This document shows positions 43,965 to 53,100 of a stretch of 64,000 nucleotides of DNA, in pieces. Numbering within the stretch: position 1 is the first letter of the stretch; each line of letters opens with the position of its first letter. Under the pieces are notes generated by a model. It had not been told where the DNA came from. It saw nothing but the letters and a program-made list of their open reading frames with translations, and did not search any database. The DNA comes from CAZXWN01 sp964644695 [NCBI: uncultured bacterium] (GTDB lineage Bacteria > UBP4 > UBA4092): NCBI GenBank assembly GCA_964644695.1, contig CAZXWN010000011.1, positions 1 through 64,000 of the forward strand, in the 5' to 3' direction. Made by a program: the position numbers and the translations under genes.

Positions 43965-44058
43965 GATTGTGTCCTCCTCTCATTTGATTCTAGTCCCTTT
44001 TGCCAGAGATTACTGCAGAATATTGACAGTCTCATCTTCCCGTCCCGAAAAAAAGGTT

Positions 44059-44087
44059 TTGACGATTCAGGCCGGGTTCAGTATAGT
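44059..44087 (+). promoter_or_regulatory. sigma-70-type promoter
   Basis: TTGACG (44059-44064), a 17-base spacer and TATAGT (44082-44087) each match consensus in five of six positions. It drives the exported protein gene at 44192, with a leader of about 100 bases. Confidence 0.65.
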
Positions 44088-44191
44088 TTTATACACTAAC
44101 AGACACAATGTTTTATTATTTAGTAAACCCTGAAGGTCTCTGGCAGGTATCTGCTATTAACAAACTGTTTATATGCAAAGAAGGGTTATCC

Positions 44192-44983
44192 ATGTATTTG
44201 CCTGGTATTAGGACTTTTACAACAATATCACTGGTTTTGGGACTGGTATTGACTGTCTCAGCCCAAAATCCACCCACATCAACTCCCACTCCGGTAGAGA
44301 CGGCCACACTCGCCCCGGCCCAACAAACCGTGTATCTCATGGGTCCGATCGTGGATGCTTACCAAGCCCCATTTTTATATGTGTATGGAGCCAGCGGTCC
44401 CAATAATTATGAGAACACCATGATTGAACGATATGTTCAGGATGTTGTCGATAAATGGAAACTCCTCCGAAACCGGACTGTCCCTGTAAAGAAGGATGTT
44501 GATGTTACAGAGAAGGATATTCAGGCTTACCACCTGATTTTGTACGGAAATGAAGAAAACAATCTCATCTTAAAAAAGATTGCGGACAAGATGCCCATCC
44601 GGTTCAAAACAAATGAAGTCATTGTCGGGGATGTTTCCTATAAAGGGTATGATGTGGGCGCCATCTTCGTTCATCCCAATCCTCTGAACCCCAAACGCTA
44701 TGTATTAGTTTATGGGACCGCAAATTATGACTATCTCAAAGGGGTCAATGCCGTTCCCGCCTCAGATTATGATTATGTCATTTTCAATGATAAATCCAAG
44801 GTAAATCCTCTCAAGGGAAATGCTCAACCGCCTTTGGAAACGGGTTATTTTGATAAATCCAGCCCTCTGCTCTGGAAGGTCAAACCCCATCCTAAGAAAG
44901 CCCTGGAACCTGTATTACCGGCGGAAACATCCTATAACCCTGTAGCCAAACCCTCAGTAAAAATCAAATCCAAAACTCGTTAA
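44192..44983 (+). CDS. exported protein related to the prolyl-oligopeptidase-associated domain of planctomycete-type esterases
   Basis: This 263-residue protein has a signal peptide (about 1-24, TTISLVLGLVLTVSAQ) and a Pro/Thr linker (STPTPVETATLAP). The following segment LMGPIVDAYQAPFLYVYGAS, VTEKDIQAYHLILYGNEENN and GAIFVHPNPLNPKRYVLVYG closely resembles a domain found beside serine esterase or prolyl-oligopeptidase domains in exported enzymes of Planctomycetes and others (from memory). There is no esterase domain and no catalytic Ser motif. I chose ATG 44192, with AAGAAGGG upstream, over ATG 44108, which would add 28 residues and a poor signal peptide. Confidence 0.6.
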   Translation: MYLPGIRTFTTISLVLGLVLTVSAQNPPTSTPTPVETATLAPAQQTVYLMGPIVDAYQAPFLYVYGASGPNNYENTMIERYVQDVVDKWKLLRNRTVPVKKDVDVTEKDIQAYHLILYGNEENNLILKKIADKMPIRFKTNEVIVGDVSYKGYDVGAIFVHPNPLNPKRYVLVYGTANYDYLKGVNAVPASDYDYVIFNDKSKVNPLKGNAQPPLETGYFDKSSPLLWKVKPHPKKALEPVLPAETSYNPVAKPSVKIKSKTR

Positions 44984-45008
44984 AAAATCATCCGCACCTC
45001 CATCCCAG

Positions 45009-45034
45009 CCCCGGCCTGTCATTGACAGCCGGGG
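45009..45034 (+). terminator. probable terminator of the exported protein gene
   Basis: CCCCGG (45009-45014) pairs with CCGGGG (45029-45034) and the stem continues inward with TGTCA/TGACA and one bulge. Only a short T-run follows (TATGTTTT). Confidence 0.5.
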
Positions 45035-45090
45035 TATGTTTTAAGTGCAAGTTCTGGTAAAATGGATAATTACTGACTGTAAAGTCCAGT

Positions 45091-45167
45091 GCGCCCGTAG
45101 CTCAATTGGATAGAGCGTTTGCCTCCGGAGCAAAAGGTTGTGCGTTCGATTCGCGCCGGGCGCACCA
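45091..45167 (+). tRNA. tRNA-Arg (CCG)
   Basis: This 77-base tRNA has acceptor stem GCGCCCG with CGGGCGC, then ACCA encoded in the DNA. The D-arm is AGCTC...GAGC. The anticodon stem TTTGC/GCAAA holds the loop CTCCGGA with anticodon CCG. The T-arm has GTTCGATTC. A terminator lies 27 bases downstream. Confidence 0.97.
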
Positions 45168-45193
45168 TTGATCGAAAATCCACGACCTTCCAG

Positions 45194-45226
45194 AAAGCCT
45201 GGGAATTATTTTCCCCGGCTTTTTTG
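45194..45226 (+). terminator. intrinsic terminator of tRNA-Arg
   Basis: AAGCCTGGGAA pairs with TTCCCCGGCTT (one mismatch) around a short loop, and six T follow. Confidence 0.8.
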
Positions 45227-45254
45227 TTTTCTCCCAAAGACTCACCCGGATTGA

Positions 45255-45298
45255 TAAAAATAAAAACAGAGTGAAGAGCCGGAACTCTTCACTCTGTC
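45255..45298 (-). terminator. intrinsic terminator of the Gfo/Idh gene
   Basis: A perfect 13-bp stem, ACAGAGTGAAGAG (45266-45278) with CTCTTCACTCTGT (45285-45297), is followed on the minus strand by TTTTATTTTTATC. Confidence 0.88.
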
Positions 45299-45319
45299 CC
45301 AATATTTTATAAAAAAGAC

Positions 45320-46315
45320 TTATTCTATAGGTATTTCTTTTCCGGTTTTGATTGATTTGAATGCCGCATCCAATACTTTCATATTGGAAATAGCGTCTGA
45401 GGCACCAAATCGGGCTTGCCGATTATGTCGTATTGATTCCTGAATGTCATCAATCATCCGTGCGTACGGGTCCTGACGACGAATCACTGCTTTTTTGACC
45501 ATATCAGATTGATAGACGAAGATGTTCGTATCCCGCATCTTTTGGGAAAACGCACGATCCACAACCATTCGGCCGGTGGTCCCCACCACTTCAAAATAGC
45601 TTTGGAAGGTGGACTCAAAAGAACAATCCAACTGAGCCACTTTACCCTTCGGGAAATTTAAGTGAAGGGTGGCTGAAGTATCAATCCCATATTTCGGATG
45701 GATCCGAGCTGTTGCATACACACTTACCGGTTCTTCCTCAAACATCATACGAGCTACACTGACGGTATAACAACCCACATCGTACAGTGCACCTCCACCG
45801 AATTCTGGGTGCCACCGGTAATTATCCAAATCAACGGGATAATCGAAAGTGAAAGAACTATGCAACCACCGAATATCTCCCAGGTCGTTTTTCCGAATGT
45901 AACGAAGGGCTTTCTCATTTTGTACATGGTACTTGTACATGAAAGCTTCCATCATAATCACATTCGTACTTTGCGCTGCTTCTGCCATTTTACGGGCTTC
46001 CTCCGCATTCATGGCAAAAGGCTTTTCCACCAGAACATGTTTCCCGGCCTTTGCGGCCCGAATCGCCCACTCACAATGAAGATGATTCGCAAGCGGAATA
46101 TAAACAGCATCCACCATTGGATCATCAATCATGGACTGGTAGTCTGGATACGCAACAACAAACTTGTGAGCATTTTTCCAAGCTTGTGCTTTCTTAAAAT
46201 CCCGGCTGGCGATACCATAGGTCACACCGTTCTTCACACTCTTGATGGCGGAAAGCATCGCACGCTCCGCTATTGAGGCACACCCCAGAATCCCCCATTT
46301 GATTTTTCTCTTCAT
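45320..46315 (-). CDS. Gfo/Idh/MocA-family NAD(P)-dependent oxidoreductase
   Basis: This 331-residue protein has the N-terminal Rossmann fold (KWGILGCASIAERAML at residues 5-20), the EKPFAMN motif with the catalytic Lys (about 93-99), and the C-terminal alpha/beta domain typical of the family (FGGGALYDVGCYTVSVARMMF near 170-190). The family oxidises or reduces sugars and inositols; the substrate cannot be told. I chose ATG 46315 (MKRKIKWG), with AAGAAGG upstream, over a GTG at 46327. It stands alone between terminators. Confidence 0.9.
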   Translation of the reverse strand: MKRKIKWGILGCASIAERAMLSAIKSVKNGVTYGIASRDFKKAQAWKNAHKFVVAYPDYQSMIDDPMVDAVYIPLANHLHCEWAIRAAKAGKHVLVEKPFAMNAEEARKMAEAAQSTNVIMMEAFMYKYHVQNEKALRYIRKNDLGDIRWLHSSFTFDYPVDLDNYRWHPEFGGGALYDVGCYTVSVARMMFEEEPVSVYATARIHPKYGIDTSATLHLNFPKGKVAQLDCSFESTFQSYFEVVGTTGRMVVDRAFSQKMRDTNIFVYQSDMVKKAVIRRQDPYARMIDDIQESIRHNRQARFGASDAISNMKVLDAAFKSIKTGKEIPIE

Positions 46316-46531
46316 GAAAAACATCACCTTCTTCCAAAATAATTGCCAGCTCGCAATAAGGTCCCTACACCTTGTTAATATTTATTCTACATGAAGGAAG
46401 GGTTTGATTTGTCAATCTTTTTTGATTTTTACATGGAATCTGTTTTCTTGAATGGAATTTAGGAAAGATAATATTTTAATGATAGAATCAGGGGAAATCA
46501 TCACGGAGTGTCTTCGGGAAAGAGGTTTAGG

Positions 46532-48454
46532 ATGCAACCTCGGCAATTGGGAAACTGGCGACTCGGTTCCGTTCAAAGGATAGATTCAGCCGGGACGGTT
46601 TATACCGGCATGCATCTGAGTACCGGCAACCAGTTCATAATAAGACACTTACCTGAAGCATGGTCTCATGACCCCGGGTTCCGACATCGCTTCGATGAGG
46701 CCCGCCAGCTCTGGCCCAAAATCCATCACCCTCACCTGTTATCCGTCGTAGCATTACGCGAGGAGGCGGATGGATATTGGGTCATTCAAGAGGATATTGA
46801 GTCTCTCCCTTTGACCACAATCCAGACACCGGAAGAAATACTCCGGTTATTAAAACAATTTATTACTGTCTTAAAATTTCTGGATACCACCCCATTAAAG
46901 GGACATGGTTTCCTGAATCCTGAATGTATCCGAATCACTTCGGAGAAGATGTTGAAACTGGGGGACTGGGGGCTTGCTTTGCTGGCCGGGCCGCTGGCAT
47001 CCCTGTTACCCAATCTTCCCCCTGAGATATCCGCAAAAGATTCTCTGGAAGTTCAAGACCGTTACTGTCTGGGTACGGTCGGTCATATTCTTGCTGGAGA
47101 GAGGACAGTTTTGCCGGCGGCAGTGAAATCCTTTTTAGGCTCATTAATGGATTTTTCTACCGGAGAAAAACTTCCTTCATGGGATGATATTGATGAGCAC
47201 CTGGACCGTATGTTGGAGCCTTATCAGTCAGAAGTGATTCAACCTGTTCCCGTTCAACTCACCTCTCTGGATCCACACGGTTATAGTCATCCCGGAATCA
47301 AAAAATTATGGGAACCCTTCTTTTCCCGGAAAACACTTCTGGCATTGGGTATTATCTTCTTAATGGTGGCAGGCTTGATTACTTATGTCTTCTGGCCCGC
47401 CAACTATCCAGCATTTCAAAAGAAATCCACCGCCGGCAGGACTCCGGTGAGAGTGACCGGAGAAATCCCTGAGGAGTCTCTCGAACTCAACTATAACCCT
47501 CGTTCTGGAGATAAAGAACATTCCTCAGAAACAGCATCTTCAGACCCCTGGGAACAGTGGGGAAATCCTAACCATATTAAGAAGGCTCCTACTGTCCAAT
47601 CAATTTCTTTACCCAGTGCAAAACCAGAAGGACCACAGGCCGCCCCAGCCACAGATGGAAAGAAAAAGGATGAGACCCCGACCACAGCTTCAGAACCACA
47701 AAAAGTAACCCAGGCAAAAGATACCACACCCCCTGATAACGAATATGCTGATAATGGAGCAGATTCCCCTATCTCCATTCCCCCGGGTATGATTTTAGTT
47801 CAGGGAAGGTCCTTCATAATGGGTCGGGATGGTGGACCTGCTGAAGAGAGCCCATCCCATACCGTCGTAGTAGATACCTTTTTTATTGACCAATATGAAG
47901 TCACCAACAAAGCCTATTCCATTTATCTGATTGCAACGGATGGAACACCTCCGCCCTATTGGTCCAGCCGGTATCCCCCGGCAGAGATGGAGCTTTTCCC
48001 CGTCACTCAGATTACCTGGCAAGAGGCGCAAAATTATGCCACATGGACCGGGAAACGCCTTCCCACCGAAGCAGAATGGGAACGGGCCGCCAGAGACAAC
48101 CCCAGTAATCCGTATCCGTGGGGCACGGAGTTCCGAATATCCTCCGCCAACACGCTGGAGTCTGGCGTAGGTCATGCGGTTGTTGTGGGGCAATATGTCC
48201 AGGGTTACAGCCCTCTGGGTATCAGCGACCTTTGTGGCAATGTGGCTGAGTGGACAAGCAGCGCCTTTGGTCCTTATGCGGGGAATCTGGTCCCAGACCC
48301 TGAGTATCTTTTGGGACATAAGACAACGCGTGGAGGGTCATGGAACATTAAAGCGGTGGATTGCAGGGTTACCAGCCGTGATGGGCGGGATCCAAACCAG
48401 AGATATTCAGATGTGGGCTTTCGTTGTGTTAAGGATATTCCAAACCCTGAATAG
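46532..48454 (+). CDS. membrane pseudokinase fused to an FGE/SUMF1-like domain
   Basis: This 640-residue protein has three parts. Residues 1-250 resemble a Ser/Thr protein kinase, but key residues differ: the ATP-binding Lys position has Arg38 (FIIRHL), the HRD loop reads H125-G-F with LNPEC, and DFG is D145-W-G147. A membrane helix follows (about 270-290, LALGIIFLMVAGLITYVFW), then a low-complexity linker. The C-terminal domain (about 415-640) is FGE/SUMF1-like: PPGMILVQGRSFIMG, GKRLPTEAEWERAAR, LCGNVAEWTSS, TTRGGSW and VGFRC. The first catalytic Cys of true formylglycine enzymes is not present. ATG 46532 follows AAAGAGG. Role unknown; an envelope sensor or binding protein is possible. Confidence 0.8.
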   Translation: MQPRQLGNWRLGSVQRIDSAGTVYTGMHLSTGNQFIIRHLPEAWSHDPGFRHRFDEARQLWPKIHHPHLLSVVALREEADGYWVIQEDIESLPLTTIQTPEEILRLLKQFITVLKFLDTTPLKGHGFLNPECIRITSEKMLKLGDWGLALLAGPLASLLPNLPPEISAKDSLEVQDRYCLGTVGHILAGERTVLPAAVKSFLGSLMDFSTGEKLPSWDDIDEHLDRMLEPYQSEVIQPVPVQLTSLDPHGYSHPGIKKLWEPFFSRKTLLALGIIFLMVAGLITYVFWPANYPAFQKKSTAGRTPVRVTGEIPEESLELNYNPRSGDKEHSSETASSDPWEQWGNPNHIKKAPTVQSISLPSAKPEGPQAAPATDGKKKDETPTTASEPQKVTQAKDTTPPDNEYADNGADSPISIPPGMILVQGRSFIMGRDGGPAEESPSHTVVVDTFFIDQYEVTNKAYSIYLIATDGTPPPYWSSRYPPAEMELFPVTQITWQEAQNYATWTGKRLPTEAEWERAARDNPSNPYPWGTEFRISSANTLESGVGHAVVVGQYVQGYSPLGISDLCGNVAEWTSSAFGPYAGNLVPDPEYLLGHKTTRGGSWNIKAVDCRVTSRDGRDPNQRYSDVGFRCVKDIPNPE

Positions 48455-48510
48455 CCACACTTTCTCTCCCGTCCAATTCCGATTCAGCGGTATAATGTTA
48501 TTAAATAATG

Positions 48511-48547
48511 AATCCCGCTCACAGGATTTGTCTGGAGCGGGTTTTAT
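48511..48547 (+). terminator. intrinsic terminator after the pseudokinase gene
   Basis: CCCGCTC (48514-48520) pairs with GAGCGGG (48535-48541), with an inner CAGGA segment in the loop, and TTTTATT follows. Confidence 0.65.
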
Positions 48548-48582
48548 TAAATAAATCTGGATGAAAGATTGATGAATCCTCT

Positions 48583-49569
48583 ATGCAATGTTATGTGACC
48601 GGAGCCACCGGATATATCGGCCGCCATCTAATTAAGGCCCTGTTAGAACAGGGTCATTCTGTGCGTGCGGTCGTTCGTCCGGGCAATCCAATAGATGACC
48701 TGACTCAATCCGGAGTGGAAGTCGTACAGGGTGAAATCAATGATGAAGATTTCATCAAACAAACCGTCAAAGGAATGGAACGGGTATTCCATCTTGCCGC
48801 CCTCACCTCACCTATTGACCGGCATCCAGATGAATTCTATCGTGTCAATTATGAAGGCCACCGGACTGTCGTGGATATGGCGAACCTGAGCGATGCCCAC
48901 CGAATCGTCTATGTGTCCTGTTACCTTGCTATTGGGCCTACACCAGGGATTATCGCCGACGAACGATACTCTCATCGTCATACCCCCTTTTATAATTATT
49001 ATCATGAGACTAAATACCTGGCCCATTTAGAAGCAGGTCGGTATATGGGGGCGGGCCTTCCCTATGTGGCGGTATATCCAGGTATGGTTTATGGTCCTGG
49101 TGATTTTGCTCATGGGAACAGGATGACCCGGTACCTGCTGGATATGCAGAAGCGGCGATTCCCCGGGATTCTCAAACCGGGCAGCCAGGTATGGAATCTG
49201 GTTTATATTGAGGATGTCGTCAAAGGTATTTTATTGGCGGGAGAAACCGGCCGGCTCGGCAATAACTATATACTGGGTGGCGACAACCTGACAGTGAACG
49301 AAATCGCAGAGACGGTAAAGCAAGTCACAGGGAAACCGCGGCGGCCTAAAAAGACAACTCTTGCGTGGGCGAAAAGCCGCTCCCGCCTTACGGATTGGTG
49401 CCTGTCTCCCTTCGGCAAACAATCGCAATATCCCCAGGGACTGTTGGAAATCCTGAGTCGTGATTGGGCCCTCTCTTCTGCAAAGGCAGAAAAACATCTC
49501 GGATACACTCACATTTCTTTCCGGGAAGGGTTGCAGAAAACCCTCGATTGGTCTCAAAATATGAAATAG
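48583..49569 (+). CDS. NAD-dependent epimerase/dehydratase (extended SDR)
   Basis: This 328-residue protein has the extended short-chain dehydrogenase fold. The NAD loop TGATGYIG lies at residues 6-13, the catalytic YHETK (Y-x-x-x-K) near 144-148, and VAYPGMVYGPGDF-like wording after it fits the dihydroflavonol-reductase/3-beta-HSD-like branch. A substrate such as a nucleotide sugar or isoprenoid is possible; the sequence does not decide. It is followed by bcp on the same strand, 70 bases on, with no terminator visible between, so they may be cotranscribed. Confidence 0.88.
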   Translation: MQCYVTGATGYIGRHLIKALLEQGHSVRAVVRPGNPIDDLTQSGVEVVQGEINDEDFIKQTVKGMERVFHLAALTSPIDRHPDEFYRVNYEGHRTVVDMANLSDAHRIVYVSCYLAIGPTPGIIADERYSHRHTPFYNYYHETKYLAHLEAGRYMGAGLPYVAVYPGMVYGPGDFAHGNRMTRYLLDMQKRRFPGILKPGSQVWNLVYIEDVVKGILLAGETGRLGNNYILGGDNLTVNEIAETVKQVTGKPRRPKKTTLAWAKSRSRLTDWCLSPFGKQSQYPQGLLEILSRDWALSSAKAEKHLGYTHISFREGLQKTLDWSQNMK

Positions 49570-49639
49570 AGAGGATGTGCATGATATCCTCTCCGAGGTT
49601 GAGTCGTCCTCGTTTCTTTATTTCATCAAAGGTCAATCA

Positions 49640-50110
49640 ATGGCTGAAATATCCATCGGTAAAAAAGCTCCAGATTTCAAACTGGCATCATCCGCAGGAA
49701 AAACACTTTCACTCAAAGATTTTAAGGGACAGGTTGTTGTCCTCTATTTTTACCCAAGAGACATGACTCCCGGCTGCACCACTGAAGCGTGCGATTTCCG
49801 TGACCGCCACTCCGAACTCGAAAAGTTGGGTGCAGTAGTGATCGGCATTTCCACAGATGATTTGAAAAAGCACGCCAAGTTTATTGAAAAATACGAACTC
49901 ACCTTCCCTCTCCTGGCCGATACTGATAAGGAAGTCCATCAGCTTTATGGTGTCTGGAAAGAGAAAAATATGTACGGCAAGAAAGTCATGGGAACAGAAC
50001 GTTCTACTTTCATCATCGGTAAGGATGGGAAAATTACTCATATCTTCCCGAAAGTGAAAGTCACCGGACATGTGGAAGAAGTCCTGGCGGCTGTCAAAGA
50101 AATCATCTAG
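49640..50110 (+). CDS. bcp: thioredoxin-dependent thiol peroxidase (Bcp/PrxQ)
   Basis: This 156-residue peroxiredoxin has the motif PRDMTPGCTTEACDF with peroxidatic Cys46 and resolving Cys51, the five-residue spacing of the PrxQ/Bcp type. It reduces hydrogen peroxide and organic peroxides with thioredoxin. The rest (FPLLADTDKEVHQLYGVW and RSTFIIGKDGKI) fits the family. I chose ATG 49640 (MAEISIGKKAPDF) as the natural start; an upstream ATG at 49577 adds 21 unlikely residues. Confidence 0.95.
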   Translation: MAEISIGKKAPDFKLASSAGKTLSLKDFKGQVVVLYFYPRDMTPGCTTEACDFRDRHSELEKLGAVVIGISTDDLKKHAKFIEKYELTFPLLADTDKEVHQLYGVWKEKNMYGKKVMGTERSTFIIGKDGKITHIFPKVKVTGHVEEVLAAVKEII

Positions 50111-50127
50111 TCTCAAACAGCGAATAT

Positions 50128-50160
50128 AAAAAAAGGCCCGGAGATAACTCTCCGGGCCCT
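50128..50160. terminator. intrinsic terminator shared by bcp and the SBBP gene
   Basis: GGCCCGGAGA (50135-50144) pairs with TCTCCGGGCC (50149-50158) around a 4-base loop. Seven T follow on the minus strand. It lies between the convergent ends of the two genes and is best for the SBBP gene. Confidence 0.85.
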
Positions 50161-50175
50161 ATCAATATCTGTCAG

Positions 50176-53100
50176 TTAGAACAGTTCTATATCGCCATAA
50201 TATGGATTATCATTGTCACGAAGGAAGTCCAAATCCGTTACGGCTAAAATACTCTGTTGATTATTCGTCGCCATAAACTGGAACTGATGGAATCCGTTCA
50301 TTGCATTACCTGCCGTGTAATGATATCCGTCGGTGATTCGTCCGAATTCCGCAGTAGCAATCAGCTGTCCACCTTTGAAGAAAATATCATAAGACCCTGA
50401 TGACGCAACACCGTAACAACCATTCAGGACCATCGCATCAAATCCCTCAAAAGTACCAGACATCTTCTGCACCAGAGATTTCGCACCCACCTGATATCCA
50501 GCGTGATTAGGAGGCGTATAGATTCCGTCGCCGGAACGGGCGGTCAGTTTACGAATTTCTTTCAAACCCGTCGTGTCCTCACAGAAGTCCAGACGCAGGT
50601 TTCCACTGTCAATAGATAAACCCGTATCCCCTTCTGTGGTGGACCAACCCCAAACCAGCATTTCATAGGAATCAAAAGTGCGGGCCTGGAATTTTGATTC
50701 TTTAGGAATTCGGGTACTCATCAGAGTTGGTTTAGCTTCGAGCACCTGGACATCCCGAACATAAAGATTACCGCTGGTGTTGCTTCCCTTCAGTATTAAC
50801 TGAGGATATCCAATCCCGGTCTCTTGCGCAAAAATAGGAGTTTCAATCACAGTCCAACATGTCGGGACCCCGAACAGAATATTAGCACCCACATCAACAT
50901 GGTCGCTGCCCGGGACAATCCCATTGAGATTGTACAGGTGAGCTTCGATCATATTATTGGGATTGTCGCTGCGGACAGTCATCCGAGCGGTGTACCAGTT
51001 CTGGTTGTTATAAGGAAGCATTCGGCTGAACTGAGGAGTCAGTTTCACAGCCTGTAAGTCAGTATCGAAAGAGAAGGTCAGGACATTATCGAATCCGTCT
51101 ACAGTCTGAAGACTATGAGAAGGGGATTTATAGACATCCGCAATCATTTCAATACCATAATCTTCGAACGGCCCAACAGAGATGGTATTTGGATAAACCC
51201 AGAGACGTTCCACATCCTTATCAACACTGTACGGGGATGAAGTACCTAAGGCGGCTACCACATCAATTGCCGCACATCCGAAATTAAAGGTTGTAGAAGC
51301 AGTCAATCGGATTACAGAATTAGAAACCCAGGTCGCCTGCACCAACGCCTCAGCATCCTGAATCAGAGAATCAGAATAACCAAAGGATGGAGCCAACGCC
51401 TTCCCGGTAGTGTCGTAACAGTAATCCAGGATATTAATATCTACGGTGCCGCCGGGATTAATACCCACAACCGGTAATTTATTCAACCGATATGTGGACA
51501 CTTTAATCCTTGAAAGGCCTTCCCATATTTCCGAACCGTGAATCATACGGAAGATAGCCATTCCATTTGAGGCGGTATTGTTTGATCTCAAGGAAACCGT
51601 ATCACCTGATAATGAGGCAACCGCATTGGGGTTCTGATAAATCTGATAGATCCCCATTCCCTGTTCATCATAATCGGACAAAAGGAATGCCGGAGAGAGA
51701 GATTCATTTTTCAGGAGTTTAATTGCTGGCAGGTTGACCACCATGAAGTCTAATTGAGTAAGGAAGCCATCTGATACGCCGCCATTATAGGTATAATCCC
51801 AGGACGGAGCGAATGCCGGGAAATCAGGGGATTCTGTAACACCCGCGGCAAACGCATTCAAGTAACTATCCACAAACACAGACTTGATATAGTCATTGTT
51901 GCTGCCACCCACGAATGAAGACAATACTAATGAGTCGTTGGCGACATCTATCTTGGATACAAAGCCGTCAAAACCACCATTAATAGTTGTATCAAATCCA
52001 GTGGCTGTCACAGGGAAATCAGCTGAGTTCGTCCATCCCGCCATTACAACATTATCCAAAACATCCATAATGACCGACGACGCCACATCCTCATTGGAAC
52101 CACCCAGGTATGAAGAGTAAACAAGTTGTTTACCTCGACGATCCAGGCAAGTTAAGAAAGCATCACTTGATCCACCGCCGTAAGTGGTTTGTAGAGTTCC
52201 AGAAGAAACGGGGAAGTTAGATGAACCGGTCTGACCGACAATAGTTACCTGCCAGGCATCATCTACGATGATATCGTGGGGAACATCATCGCCATTACCA
52301 CCCAGATATGTAGAATACATCTGCGAAGTAACTTTACCTTTGCGCCAGGCCTTGGTAACGAAACCATCAAGTCCACCGTTATAACTTCGGTCTAAAACAC
52401 CTGCGGTGGTGGGGAAATCAGAAGAACGAGTCACACCCGCCAGATAGAAATTAGCCGTCTTATCCACAATCAAAGCGGTTATGTAATCCTCACCCGAACC
52501 ACCCAGATAGGATGAATGTTCAAGGCTTCCACCGTCATAACTCAGCTTTGTAATAAAACCATCACTGGTTCCACCACAATAGGCAGTAAAAATACTACCC
52601 ACCTGAATTGGGAAGTTCGTAGAACGGGTCATACCGGCAACATAAGCACAATTATGTGTGTCAATATCTAAGGCATACGCCACATCTTCACCGGAGCCGC
52701 CCAGATAAGTGGAATAAGCCATCCCATTGCCATTCCAATTAAGCTTCGTAACAAACACATCAGAAAGCCCACCACTATTGGTTTTCTTATAGGCACCAGC
52801 CGTTACGGGGAAGTCTGTTGAGTCAGTCTTTCCAGCAATATACACATAGTCCGCATCATCTAATTTCAAACCGACACAGACATCGTCACCACTGCCACCC
52901 AAGAAGGTAGAATAGACAAGGCTGCGGCCATTGGATCTGAATTTCATAATGACTACATCATGTCCGCCCCCTGAATAGACAGTATCCAACGCCGGAGACT
53001 GCGTGGGGAAATCGGCTGACAGAGTGTTTCCCGAAACATAAATATAGCCATTACTATCGGCAACCACTCCATTTAAGGAGTCTTCGAGATTGCCTCCCGC

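Noticed and set aside
45102-45302. 66-codon minus-strand frame
   Set aside because: It covers most of tRNA-Arg and two terminators, so it is not a gene.
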